Origin: Alviniconcha marisindica
Taxonomy: Eukaryota; Mollusca; Gastropoda; Provannidae
Assembly (NCBI GenBank): GCA_018857735.1
Contig: JABMCL010000194.1
Span: forward strand, 525,001 to 589,000
Length of the DNA stretch: 64,000 bases
Reading direction: 5' to 3'
A program made the position numbers and the translations under genes. A model generated the notes under the pieces. The model worked only from the letters and a program-made list of their open reading frames with translations. It was not told the DNA's origin and did no database searches. Positions 22,151 to 33,586 of the stretch are shown here, piece by piece. Every line of letters begins with the position of its first letter. Position 1 is the stretch's first letter.

Positions 22151-22675
22151 GGGGTGAAAAAGCTTGTGTCCATTTGCAGTGTCTGTGGTGACCGAGTGGC
22201 AGATTGCCGGCCACTGGTGCCCGCTGACCCAGACATCTCATAATGAAGCACCCGCCATCCCCTCATCGCTAATGTCTGCCTTCTTGCGTCCGTGTGTGTG
22301 TGTGTCTCTCCTCCCACACACACACACACACAAATTGACATGGGCCCATGTCCTTTTTCATTAAACCACTCTCTCTCTCTTTTCTTTCTTTCACCCCCCC
22401 TCCCACGCTCGCTCTCTTGTCTGCAGATGCTTGATTTGTATTTGAGCTGTGCAAGCATCGTACCTTGGTGTAAGACACGCTGCCAAGTATGTATACATCA
22501 GTCAATATGTAGCGTTTCACATCATGATGATAGGGAACAATGCTTCGTATCGATCACAGCAACATTAACTCGGCGTAAAGTGCATTGTGAAGTTTACACG
22601 AATTAGTATGCGACATCACACTTGGTGGGGAACAATGGATCGTATGGGCTAGAGCAGCGTTAAAACTGTTCTAAC

Positions 22676-22970
22676 ACACGCACGCACGCACGCACGCACG
22701 ACGCACGCACGCACGCACGCACGCACGCACACACACACAGAGACAGTCATACACAGAGAGCCAGACGCACACGCACGCACGCACACGCACGCACGCACGC
22801 ACACACACACACACACACGTACACACACACACACACGCACACACGCACGCACGCACGTACACACACTCACACACATACACTCACTCACTCACTCACTCAC
22901 TCACTCACACACACATTCACATACATACACTCACTCACTCACTCACTCACTCACTCACTCACTCACCCAC
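22676..22970. repeat. (CACG)n and (CACT)n tetranucleotide block
   Basis: CACG repeats at 22,676-22,870 with CA interruptions, then CACT repeats to about 22,966. Confidence 0.97.
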
Positions 22971-23327
22971 ACATAAACACACGCTGGTCAATATGTTGTT
23001 ATACACTTGATGGGGAAACAACGGTTCGTGTGGATTAGAGCAGCACTTGAAATTACTGTTTGTAACACACAGCTGCACCGGTGAGTGTGTAACACACAGC
23101 TACACCGGTCAGTATGTAACACACAGCTACACTGGTCAGTGTGTAACACACAGCTATACCGGTCAGTGTGTAACACTCAGTGTGTAACACACAGCTACAC
23201 CGGTCAGTATGTAACTATAGACTTGATGGGGAACAGTGGTTTGTGTGGATTAAAGGAGTAATAAAACTCTGTGTGAACCACACATCGGTCTGCATACAAA
23301 GTCACAGTTGAAAGGGTACAGTTGTTC

Positions 23328-23489
23328 GTACGGAGCGCAGCAGTAGTACAAGCAGGATAAGCGAGTGGAAGTGTACGATGCAGTGAGGGATATTCACCAG
23401 TCAATATAGTACGGATGGCAGCAGTAGTACAAGCAGGATAAGCGAGCAGAAGTGTACGATGCAGTGAGGGATATTCACCAATCAATATA
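23328..23489. repeat. 81-bp direct duplication
   Basis: Two copies carry CAGCAGTAGTACAAGCAGGA and GTGTACGATGCAGTGAGGGA. They begin at 23,328 and 23,409 and differ at a few sites. Confidence 0.95.
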
Positions 23490-23871
23490 GCACGTGACAC
23501 GTGACAGACGGCAGTGGTACGTATGGATTAGAGCAGTACAAGTACGGCAAGCTAGGGTTGTGTGCACTGTCGGGTATAAGTAAATCAATATGCAGCACTG
23601 ACAATCACAGACAGTCACCGGGAAGGTCGTCGGAGCGGCACAAATAGTGAATAATTATACCACTGCCCTTCGCCCTGTGCACGAGCAGCGCGTGTCACGT
23701 GCAGAGACATCGCCGTCACAACCTTCTGTGCAGGTGTGGGGTTATCACGTTATAGAGATAGTATATTGTGCAGGTGGGATTGTATAGATAGCAGTACATA
23801 TATATATATACTTCCGCTTCTTGAGTCTTCATGTCCAAGGATGTCAGGAACAACATATTAGGAACAAACTT

Positions 23872-23894
23872 ACACACACACACACACACACACA

Positions 23895-23957
<63 letters not shown>
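23872..23957. repeat. CA microsatellite
   Basis: A long CA tract with one CAGACA interruption near 23,894. A short AT run lies upstream at 23,798-23,810. Confidence 0.98.
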
Positions 23958-23963
<6 letters not shown>

Positions 23964-25139
23964 GCACACCTGACTTCCGTTTTCAGCGCAGCTGCAGAAC
24001 TTTTATGATGTGAGTAGGGGTGGTGTGTTCATACCTGGAGTAATTTCACAGCTGGTGCACAAGAGTAAAGTTACTAATTGTTCTGTTATTTGGATCCTTA
24101 TAGCTAACACCCTTCCTCTCCCCCCAGCCCCACCCCCCTCCCCCCAACACACACACACGCTTGCACGCAGACGGGGTTGGGGGGGGGGGGGGGGGTAGAG
24201 ACGTGCACCTGCGTGCACACATGTTGCTGTCTGAGTCGCATGTGTTGATCCATACAACAGTTATCACGTCCAGACATCTCCCTCACGGGGACAAAGACCC
24301 GCTGTGCCCCGTTCTAAACAAGGTCAGGGGGAGGGGGGGGGGGGGGGGGTAATTCCTGATCATGCATACCTATTGCAGCACACGTGTTAGGCCGTTAAGC
24401 CCCTCACTTTACCGTTACCGTTACCCCCAGCAACGGTGACCTCAGTCGCACTGTAGTGCACCGGCTGAGCGTGAAGGACCCTTTGTGCACCGGGCCACAG
24501 TGCCCCAGGTTCCCCCTACAGTGGGTCCCATTTCGGAGGTGGTGTGGCCTAACTGGAGAACGAGCGGTTAACCTACGCGGTAAGACGGACACGAGGGTCC
24601 TCGGTATTTTTTAAATATTTTTTCATAACGCCCGCTCAGAATTGAATTTGTCATTAGGGAAAACAAAAAACAACAATAAAAAGCAAGCCAAAACCTGTAA
24701 AAACAACATCAGAAATACTCGCATAGAAACGGGATTATATCGAAATATTTTATTTAGTTTGTGAACCAAATTGTATCCACACTTTTTTCTCCTATTTTTT
24801 AAATTTCAATATAGATTTAAACTAAATTGTCTGCAGCTGTTTCATTGATTCCGAGTTATATAAATTGTGTACAACCGTTTTATTTCTGGCTCCTACCTCA
24901 TAAACTAAAGGTTCTCAAGGTTTTACATGCATTCTGTGTACTATGTGAACCTAATTTTTTACCAGCTGATGAAACTTATAAGCTTAACTAAATTGTTTCT
25001 GTACGTCAGTTTTCTACTGGCGATCGTTTCCACCGTATTTTGGGCTGGCACCGCTGCGGGTGCCTCAACCTCCGCGACGTGAGGTTTAGATCCTCTTGCT
25101 GTCTTTGCTGTGTAGCGGAACATAGGGGCCATTGCGGTG
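23958..25139. other. Unique stretch with G/C runs and an AT-rich half, no gene seen
   Basis: C-rich sequence at 24,115-24,147 and G runs at 24,179-24,195 and about 24,330-24,349. 24,600-24,980 is AT-rich. Short CCGTTA repeats lie at 24,411-24,425. No coding evidence. Confidence 0.5.
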
Positions 25140-25555
25140 TTCATCCACCCCTCCATATAAAAGGGACTGTTTTGTTTATAAGGGGTTGGTTGTTATCCCT
25201 AATATGTCAACCCGACATCCGAGGATACCACGAAGCCCCACATCATCGTCATCGGGTTGGTTGTCCCGTCCTTAACAAGCCTTGCGGTCTCTGTGGACGT
25301 AAAGCACCACGAAAAAGAGAAGTAGAGTGGGTTTCAGAGTTCAAGAATTGTGTATTCAAGTCGAGGTGGACGTCCTGGGTTCCCAGTCCCTAGTACTAAT
25401 AGTCCGTATGGTCTGTGTGGGCGTAAAGCAACAGTAAAGAAGAAAAAGACGGGTGGGATCCGAGCTACGGAGCTGTGTATTCAAGTCGAGGTGGACGTCC
25501 TTGGCTCCCCGGCCCTAATAGTCCGTACCGTCTCTGTAAAACAACATTCGGGTGG
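25140..25555 (+). mobile_element. Three tandem family A tails, sense strand
   Basis: Tails end at about 25,305 (GTGGACGTAAAGCACC), 25,432 (GTGGGCGTAAAGCAACAG) and 25,545 (CGTCTCTGTAAAACAACA). The second and third share AGCTGTGTATTCAAGTCGAG and GTGGACGTCCT, so they are a local duplication of about 120 bp. The cluster stops where the SINE at 25,564 begins. Confidence 0.8.
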
Positions 25556-25563
25556 GTTTAAAC

Positions 25564-25855
25564 AAGTGTAAGCCGGTAAGGCGTTAGGCTGGTAAGCAGG
25601 AGGTTCGTGGTTCGATTCCGCTTCGGCTCTCCTCTCTCTTCACAAGTTGTGGTTTGTGGACAGTGTCTTGTGACTGTCCCTCCCAATTAATGAAACATTA
25701 AAATGGCTCTCATCGTTTCCCGTCTTAATGCAGGCGTCATTCTGGTGGTGACAGTGTAGCGTTATGAATAGTCTCCCTCCTCCCCCACCTCCTGGCATCT
25801 CGGTCCCCGCCACTGCCTCTTCGGAGACAGCTCGGCGTTAAACAAATTTAACCAA
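25564..25855 (+). mobile_element. tRNA-Thr-like SINE, copy 1, with target duplication
   Basis: Box B GGTTCGATTCC is at 25,609-25,619. Box A is damaged by an 11-nt deletion relative to copy 2. The body carries CCCAATTAATGAAACATTAA and CATTCTGGTGGTGACAGTGT, shared with the SINE at 31,197-31,504. The 3' end is different: CTCGGCGTTAAACAAATTTA. Flanks GGTGGGTTTAAAC (25,551-25,563) and GGTGGGTTTGAAC (25,856-25,868) match at 12 of 13 and are read as a target-site duplication. Transcription by Pol III from the internal promoter is expected for the family, but this copy looks disabled. Confidence 0.88.
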
Positions 25856-25955
25856 GGTGGGTTTGAACCTGAGCGAGTGTGTTTTAGCTGCCCACCTTTC
25901 CCCGCGTAAGTCACCCTCGGCTGCTGTGCTCGGGGTTCTGTCGCTGATGTTTGTT

Positions 25956-26070
25956 CCGTCCGTTTGACGTTGTAGTGAAATGGTTATTAGTTTTCCAGTC
26001 CGGAGTGTTCGGTCCGTCCGTTTGACGTTGTAGTGAAATGGTTATTAGTTTTCCAGTCCGGAGTGTTAGG
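25956..26070. repeat. 58-bp direct duplication
   Basis: Two near-perfect copies of CCGTCCGTTTGACGTTGTAG, then TGAAATGGTTATTAG and CCAGTCCGGAGTGTT. Confidence 0.96.
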
Positions 26071-26719
26071 GTTGAAAGCTTGGACGGATCCCTTCGGTGC
26101 CACTGACGTTTAGGCGTTGGGTGTGAACCTGGTGGCAGTCATAGGTCACCTTGTCCGTCATCAACAACAGCGACAACTTGGCAGGCCGTCGAAATCCCGT
26201 TACCCAATGTACTTAAGGAGAAGAGGGTAAACGACCTTTGCCACCGCCTTTACGCTCTTTATGCGTGGACGCGTCTCGGAGCGCGCGCGTGTCAGTGATT
26301 GCGTGTGCATGCAGTGTGTGTACGTGTCAGTGTGTGTTTGTGCCGCTGCGGCATATGTGTTTATTTGCCAGGCTACGTGTGGGGGGGCAAAGAAAAAGTC
26401 ACAACGTCTCACTTACCTAATAGAGGGAGAAGTTTTCGTCAGGAAAAGGGGTGTGTGTGTGTGTGTGTGTGCGTGTCAGTGTGTGAGTGTATGTATGTAC
26501 GTATGTATATTAAAAGAAAGAGAAGGGGGAAGCTAGCGGTTTGTGTGAGGAGACGGAGGTCTGTCTAGATAGCGTTGCCGTCCAACAAGTGTGCCTGAGG
26601 TCTGTGTCTACAGAGCCCGTGTAAACCGCACCGTAGCCCGACCCGCTCCCCCGCCCCTCCCCGTCAAGGCTCTGGGGCCTGCCCGCCTCGTCTCTCTGTG
26701 TGTGTGTGTGTGTTGAGGC
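26071..26719. other. Unique stretch with short TG tracts, no gene seen
   Basis: TG tracts at 26,451-26,471 and 26,697-26,712, and GCGCGCGCG at 26,281-26,289. No coding frame is recognised. Confidence 0.5.
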
Positions 26720-26895
26720 CACCGAGCTACACCGCACAGACCTACACGCTTCACGCCACGTCTGGCGCCCAGTCTATCCCGCCTCTAACTCCGTGGCCTC
26801 TCTCTCTCTCTCGCTCGCTCGCTCTCTCTCGTAGTTCTCGCTCGGGTCAGTTGAGGACACAAGCTGTTACGGACGAGGCGCGTGCAAACCGCAAG
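26720..26895 (+). other. Candidate non-coding first exon ending at a consensus splice donor
   Basis: GCAAG|GTAAGTGG at 26,891-26,903 is a near-perfect metazoan 5' splice site. Upstream lies a CT/CTCG-rich tract (26,800-26,830) resembling a pyrimidine-rich initiator. A possible acceptor, a pyrimidine-rich tract then TTTGCAG, ends at 27,461. No start codon with a plausible long frame links them, so any exon would be untranslated. Chance matches are likely in 64 kb. Confidence 0.2.
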
Positions 26896-27319
26896 GTAAG
26901 TGGAATCTCTCGTTGCTCTCCTTCAGCAAGCGCCGTCACTGTCTGTGGTGGTGTACGGGGGCCTCGGACACTTTCCCTGGGCTGCTGTAGCCACGGCGGG
27001 CAGGGGGGTGGCGGGGACGGGAGGTGCAGGCCGGGGCGGCCACGGTGTCAGTCGTATCACTGCATGGTAGATCACGCATGCTGTCATTGCAATGCCGGCC
27101 GGCGTCGCTCAGTTCCGAGTGGAGTTGTGTGTTGGGGGCGGATTGGGCGCGGGGGAAGGGGAGGGGGGGGGGGGGGTAACTCCGGCCACCCCCTACCCCC
27201 GGTCTATCCACTACCGCCGCCGCCACCGCCACCACTACTTCTCTGCCCCGCTGTATGTATGTAATGGCGTGTAATGTAACGTTTAGCGTGTGCTGTGCTG
27301 TGTTCGTTGGGTGTGTTCC

Positions 27320-27322
<3 letters not shown>
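26896..27322. other. Unique GC-rich stretch with a G run, no gene seen
   Basis: G-rich sequence at 27,138-27,176 and GCCACC repeats at 27,220-27,236. Confidence 0.5.

Positions 27323-27387
<65 letters not shown>
27323..27387. repeat. CT microsatellite, about 65 nt
   Basis: An uninterrupted CT tract. Confidence 0.98.
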
Positions 27388-27388
<1 letters not shown>

Positions 27389-27544
27389 ACTTGGTGTGTG
27401 TGAAAACACTGTGTTGGACGGACCTACTGCCCGCAGTCATCTCGTCTTGTCGATTTGCAGGACCCGGTTCACTCATCCACCAGATGCACAACTATCAGTC
27501 TCTGTTTCTAGCTCTCTGTCTCTATCTCCGTCTGTCTCTGTCTC

Positions 27545-28289
<745 letters not shown>

Positions 28290-28364
<75 letters not shown>
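28290..28364. repeat. CT microsatellite, about 75 nt
   Basis: The longest pure CT tract in the window. Confidence 0.98.
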
Positions 28365-28368
<4 letters not shown>

Positions 28369-28404
28369 GCTGATCTGCTCCGTCTCTCCCTCTTTGTCAC
28401 GTTC

Positions 28405-28455
28405 TGATGATCATAACCGTCATGACTGACTGGGCGAAAAAATCCAAGTTCTTCA
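28405..28455 (+). mobile_element. Family E tail relic
   Basis: ATGATCATAACCGTCATGAC then TGACTGGGCGAAAAAATCCA matches the GGGCGTAAAAC tail with one lost T. Confidence 0.6.
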
Positions 28456-28554
28456 TTCCTGCTCTCTCTGTCTCTCAGTGACTCCACTGGACAATCTCTC
28501 TCTCTCTTTCTGGGTGGACCAGAAAGACCGAGTAGCAAGGTCCTTCCACTACGT

Positions 28555-29000
28555 TTTGTGTACTCGGCTGTCAGTTGTACTGGGTCTGCAGGGTCCTCTC
28601 GGCGGTCGGTTGTACTGGATCTGCAGGGTCCTCTCGGCGGTCGTTTGTACTGGATCTGCAGGGTCCATTACAACGCTTTGTGTACTCGGTCTGCAGTGTC
28701 CACTACAACGCTTTGTGTACTCGGTCTGCAGTGTCCACTACAACGCTTTGTGTACTCGGTCTGCAGTGTCCACTACAACGCTTTGTGTACTCGGTCTGCA
28801 GTGTCCACTACAACGCTTTGTGTACTCGGTCTGCAGTGTCCACTACAACGCTTTGTGTACTCGGTCTGCAGTGTCCACTACAACGCTTTGTGTACTCGGT
28901 CTGCAGTGTCCACTACAACGCTTTGTGTACTCGGTCTGCAGAGTCCACTCGGCAGTCAGTTGTACTCGGTCTGCAGTGTCCACTACAACGCTTTGTGTAG
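28555..29000. repeat. 35-bp minisatellite, about 12 copies
   Basis: The core TGTGTACTCGGTCTGCAGTG repeats every 35 bp (28,681, 28,716 and onward). Each unit holds a CTGCAG palindrome. The first units are a GGTCCTCTCGGCGGTCGTTTG variant, which reappears near 28,942. Since 35 is not a multiple of 3, three units (105 bp) make one 35-residue peptide repeat in all three plus-strand frames. Confidence 0.97.
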
Positions 29001-29600
29001 ACTCGGCGGCTTTCTCGTTATGTTCTGTTGCACATCAGTTTGGCTCGACTTGAGAAGCCGATAGCGTGTCGATCACAATACTGGCGCTAGCTGGGTGTAG
29101 TGGGAGGTGGATCACCAACAGAATGACGAGGTCGGTGTGAAGTGGGGCAGATCCATGACACTAGTTCGGTGTAAGAGGGGCGGAAGGATCGCATCATTGA
29201 CACTTGTTGGATGGGGAGGGGGGGAGGGGAGGGGGGGGGGGCGGCTTGTGGTACTGCTTCAGTGTAACTGGGGCAGAGGGATGAGAACAGTGGTACTGGG
29301 TAATGTAACATGGACATGATGATCACAAGAATGGCGCTGGGTAATGTAACATGGACATGATGATCACAAGAATACTTGTTGAGTGTATGTTAATCACAAG
29401 AATGACGCTTAATTTTAATGTGATATGGTGGAATTCGGAATCTGACCAGATCACTGACACTGATTTTCTTTAATAGAGGCATATCGATTACAAAAACAGC
29501 ACCCAGCTCCATGTAATGATAGATAGGGGGCATGTTGGTGAGTAGACAGAATGACAATAGTTGGGTGTCTACTGAGCTAATTGTTAAATTGAAGTGTACC
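29001..29600. repeat. Degenerate array around GATCACAAGAATGRCGCT
   Basis: GTAATGTAACATGGACATGA then TGATCACAAGAAT is duplicated with a 41-bp period at 29,298-29,375. Looser relatives (TCACAAGAATGACGC, TCACCAACAGAATGAC) spread over about 500 bp. A G-rich patch lies at 29,213-29,241. Confidence 0.65.
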
Positions 29601-29639
29601 CCAGTGTATTGACGAGTATCATTGAAATGAGACCTAACA

Positions 29640-29800
29640 AGGCAGTCGCTAGTGCTTGGTCGGCACCGTGGGTCTTACGAGGCACGCAGGAACCGAGATC
29701 GGAATCCCCTTTAATAACCGTCGCCTGGCATGCCGGTAAATACAAGGGAGATAAGCTCCACCGAGGTAGGTAGCATCCTGGAATCCTCAAACGAAACGAA
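29640..29800. mobile_element. Family C dispersed repeat, copy 2
   Basis: It shares GTCGCCTGGCATGCCGGTAA, ATACAAGGGAGATAAGCTCC and upstream segments with the copies at 9,188 and 57,440. Confidence 0.65.
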
Positions 29801-30383
29801 AGGGGTCTATTCAGTCATCTCAGTTTAACGATTCCTGCCCTGCACGAGTGCTCACAGTGCGTGCTGTAGATAGGGTTGCAGTTGATGGGGTGCACGATCC
29901 GTAATAACACGACAAGAACGCGCATTCCCAAGCCTCCGGGAGCAACATTTTATTTCATTAAGTGCCTCTGTGTATAGTTATATTAAATATACAAACAGTT
30001 AATACATTGCAATACAATAACATCCATTAATCAGCATGACAAATAGTAGTGGGGGTGGGGGGACACCCCAAACACGAAACAACAGCGGCAGCTAGAGTCC
30101 GGGTGGGGTTGTGGGGAGGGGGGGGCAAGAGCACCATTCTGAGCAGTTTGTAAGCACCAATTTAACAACAGCATTACGATGCTATAACTGCTTTGGTCGT
30201 CAGCGTAGATTACTGAGGGAATTTATGAACAGTATACCCGGCTATGAAATGGAGGGGTACAGACAGAAATAGACGTAATTAGAACTTCGTGTTCTCGAGA
30301 GCAAAGACTAGGGAGGAGCCTGCACTGAGCTGGAACAGCTGTTTAACCGTCGTGCAGACGGCGGGTTGATTACTCCTGTACTC
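29801..30383. other. Unique stretch, no gene seen
   Basis: AT-rich near 29,940-30,030 and G-rich near 30,045-30,125. No recognisable frame. Confidence 0.5.
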
Positions 30384-30862
30384 ATGTTGCCAGCCAGTTA
30401 GAACCGTGGACCAAATTCCTCGTTTATTCATGTTGCCTGCAAGATATAACCGTGGACCCTGAAGTTACTCGTTTTTTCCTGTTGCCAGTAAGTTAGAACA
30501 GTAGACCAGATTACTCGTTTACTCGTGTTGCCAGCAAGTTAGAACTGTGGACCAGTTAACTCGTTTACTCGTGTTGCCAGCAAGTTAGAACTGTGGACCA
30601 GTTAACTCGTTTACTCGTGTCGCCAGCAAGTTAGAACTGTGGACCAGTTAACTCGTTTACACGTGTTGCCAGCAAGTTAGAACTGTGGACCAGTTAACTC
30701 GTTTACTCGTGTTGCCAGCAAGTTGGAACTGTAGACCAGTTAACACGTTTACACGTGTTGCCAGCAAGTTAGAACTGTGGACCAGTTAACTCGTTTACTC
30801 GTGTTGCCAGCAAGTTGGAACAGTGGACCAAATTACTCGTGTTGCCAGCAAGTTAGAACAAT
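30384..30862. repeat. 46-bp minisatellite, about 10 copies
   Basis: The core GTTGCCAGCAAGTTAGAACT then GTGGACCAGTTAACTCG repeats every 46 bp. The AGTTAACT palindrome is in most units. Edge units are more diverged than central ones. Confidence 0.97.
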
Positions 30863-31134
30863 TGAGGAACTTGTTCGTTTACGTGTACGTCAGTTTTGGC
30901 TAAGGCAGTTTCCCGTGTGGGTCAGCGGAATAAAACAGGCCACCGTGTTCATCGCCACTAAGCAGTTACTGTGGTGAGTGTCTGCCAAATATAAACCGCT
31001 TCCAAAACGTATGTTACTGTGCGTTAATGGATGGATGGATGGGTTTTAACGTTTGTGGAAGCGAATTAAGCAAACACGTGCATTAGTGACTTCCGTTTTG
31101 AACCGGCGTAAAACAAATGTGACTATGTGACTGG

Positions 31135-31180
31135 TCCTGAGGGTACCCTGTGCGGCTGGTGGGACGTTCAAACCCAGCAA
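31135..31180 (+). mobile_element. Family D tail relic
   Basis: CCTGAGGGTACCCTGTGCGG then GGACGTTCAAACCCAG is a decayed form of the tail seen at 37,331 and 58,639. It abuts the target site of the SINE at 31,197. Confidence 0.6.
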
Positions 31181-31196
31181 CTCTGTAACTGTGCAT

Positions 31197-31504
31197 GTGA
31201 GCCGGTTTGGCCTAGCGGTAAGGCGTTAGGCTGGTAAGCAGAGGGACCTCGGTTCGAATCCGTTTTGGCTCTCCTTTCTCTTCAAAAGTTGTCTGTGGAA
31301 ACTGTGTTATGACTTTGTCCCTCACAATTAATGAAACATTAAAATATCTCTCATCGCTGCCCACCTTAATGCAGAAGTCATTCTGGTGGTGACAGTGTAG
31401 CGATAGGTGTATACTCTCTCTCTCTCTCCCTCCACCTCCATACCTTCTCCCCGTCCCTAATAAGCCTTACGGTTCAGTCTGTGGACGTCAAGCGCCGTGT
31501 TTAC
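31197..31504 (+). mobile_element. Full-length tRNA-Thr-like SINE, copy 2, with 11-bp target duplication
   Basis: The tRNA-like head (31,199-31,271) has box A TGGCCTAGCGG at 31,208-31,218, an exact box B GGTTCGAATCC at 31,251-31,261, and matching acceptor ends GAGCC and GGCTC. GGCTGGTAAGC in the anticodon region is like tRNA-Thr (GGT). The body shares AATTAATGAAACATTAAAAT and GGTGGTGACAGTGTAGCG with copy 1, then has a CT-rich linker. The tail is family A: CGTCCCTAATAAGCCTTACG then CTGTGGACGTCAAGCGCC. TAACTGTGCAT flanks the element exactly at 31,186-31,196 and 31,505-31,515. Its promoter boxes are intact, so Pol III transcription is possible. Movement would need a LINE reverse transcriptase from elsewhere. 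Confidence 0.93.
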
Positions 31505-31515
31505 TAACTGTGCAT

Positions 31516-31958
31516 TTCCGTTGAGAAGCACGAGCAGGCTCCACGGCCAGCAGCAACAGGAAGTGTGGGGCCCAGCGACAAGGCCAACGGCCCCAACAGT
31601 ACAGTGTTATCCTTATTGAACAGCGTTGACACCAATATAGTCCTTTCAGGCTTTTCTGTTGACGGCCAGCGGAGCGCCGCTGAAGTGGATGTTACAGTCG
31701 TGTTGTGGCGGCGAACCGGTGTTGGAGCAGCTCGCTCGGTGCACGCAGACAAAGGGGTGTCGGACAGCGGGGCGGCCGTCAACAAGGCGGGTGTTTTATT
31801 GCAAGGACAGGCAGGAGAGCTGTTGTGGAGGCGAAAAGTGAGAGACGAGTGTTGAAGACGTCGTGTTTTCTGGCAACGGGGTGGTCGCTTAACAGGGTGT
31901 GGTCTGCAGTCAGAGCTTCCGCAATCAATGTCCTCCGTGACAACCTTCTGTAGGTGGC

Positions 31959-31965
<7 letters not shown>
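31516..31965. other. Unique stretch, no gene seen
   Basis: A plus-strand frame of 96 codons and a minus-strand frame of 93 codons overlap. Neither has a recognised motif. TGTTGTGGMGGCGAA recurs at 31,700 and 31,822. Confidence 0.45.
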
Positions 31966-32028
<63 letters not shown>

Positions 32029-32181
32029 CTGCGTGCGTCTGCCTGCCTGCCTGCCTGCCTACCTGCGTGGTGTGTGTGTGTGTGTGCCTGCCTGCGTCTG
32101 TCTGTCTGCCTGTCTGCCTGCCTGCCTACCTGCCTACCTGCGTGTGTGTGTGTGTTTTAGGTCGGGGGGGGGGGGGGGGGG
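31966..32181. repeat. TG, TGCC and G17 compound tract
   Basis: TG tracts interrupted by TTG, (TGCC)n and TGTC repeats, ending in a G run (32,165-32,181). Confidence 0.96.
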
Positions 32182-32524
32182 CATGTGTCTGAAATTCCAG
32201 TCGATGGTCCACAGTCAGCAGTGCCAAATGTACAGCAGAGGGTTGTCAGAAGTGGGTTTCATTAGCAGGTGAAGCTATCAGCAGGAAGGTTCTTCATGGC
32301 AAAAGGAATATCACCCCACCCCTCCCCTTCCACCCCCCCCCCCCCCCCTAAAATAAATAAAAATAAAATATACATAAATATATATAAATACGAACATTGG
32401 AGTTAATGAACAATGTGGCTTTCCCCCCTCCCCCCTTGTTGTTGTTTTGTTTTGTTTTGTTTATGGTAGAAAACGTTTTGTAAATGTCAGTGGTAATGGA
32501 CAATACACAGCCAGCAGTAGTCGC

Positions 32525-32588
<64 letters not shown>

Positions 32589-32982
32589 TACCATTCAGGA
32601 GCAGCGGTGTGTTGAAAGTCGGTGACTATAGTGGATGATGACGTCACTCAGCTAGCAGCGGGATGTTCGTTGCAGCAACAAAGTTGGTGTCTCGACGGTA
32701 GCCAGATACGTTGTCGGCACTAAGACATAATTTATCACCACAAGCACACCACCGTTCCACGCCCCACCCACCCCTTGACCCCCCACCCACGCTCAAAAAA
32801 TCAATACCGACGATGAAATCAGCAAAGCAACATTATTTATGGCAGAACGAGTTTGAGAAAACGTGGGTTCAGTGGAGGGTGAAGTGAGAGAGGGAGGCGA
32901 GGGAAGGAAGGAAGGGACAGGACATGGGAACACTTGACCGGTCGGCGGGACCTGTAGTGGACACGAGCTTGTCGGGGCTGGC
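32182..32982. other. Stretch with several simple tracts, no gene seen
   Basis: A C run at 32,333-32,349, AAATA-rich sequence at 32,350-32,395, TTTTG repeats near 32,440-32,461, and a C run plus CT tract at 32,523-32,585. The remainder is unique. Confidence 0.7.
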
Positions 32983-33410
32983 GGGGGGGGGGGGGGGGGG
33001 GGGGTGTCGGGAGGGCCCCCTACTCCCCACACGGGGCAAGGCCCCCTTACCTCCCACTCCCCCACATGGAGCGAGGCCCCCTTACCTCCCACTCCCCCAC
33101 ACGGGACAAGGCCCCCTACTCCCCCTCCCCCACACGGGACAAGGCCCCCTACTCCCCACACGGGGCGAGGCCCCCTTACCTCCCACTCCCCCACACGGGA
33201 CAAGGCCCCCTACTCCCCACTCCCCACACGGGACAAGGCCCCCTACTCTCCACTCCCCCCACACGGACAAGGCCCCCTTACCTCCCCCTCCCCCACACGG
33301 GACAAGGCCCCCTTACCTCCCCTCCCCCACACGGGACAAGGCCCCCTACTCCCCACTCCCCCACATGGAGCGAGGCCTGGTTACCTCCCCCTCCCCCACA
33401 TGGAGCCAAA
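32983..33410. repeat. G22 run and a 33-36-bp C-rich minisatellite
   Basis: After the G run, about 11 units follow the pattern CACACGGGACAAGGCCCCCT then TACCTCCCACTCCCC. Length varies in the C runs. Pro/Thr-rich frames through it are artefacts. Confidence 0.95.
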
Positions 33411-33555
33411 CAGAAATAGACTTCCGTTCTTCTTCTTCGCCGCTCTGGCCGCGTTTACCGTCTGAAATAAAGACAGACAGAGAGAGGGAGAGAAAAAAAA
33501 AGAAGAAGAGATCAATGATTGGCTAATCTTAGGGCCAACAGAACGTGAAGGGAAG

Positions 33556-33586
<31 letters not shown>

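Larger units (their letters stand above)
22480..23640. repeat. Complex degenerate satellite with a TCAATATG...GGATTAGAGCAG theme
   Basis: The phrase TCAATATG, then ACTTGATGGGGAACA, then GTGTGGATTAGAGCAG recurs at least five times at irregular 100-250 bp spacing. Inside it sit a 27-bp GTAACACACAGCTACACCGG array (about 23,058-23,216), a CACG/CACT block and an 81-bp duplication. Short arrays appear to have grown within a larger old unit. Confidence 0.75.
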
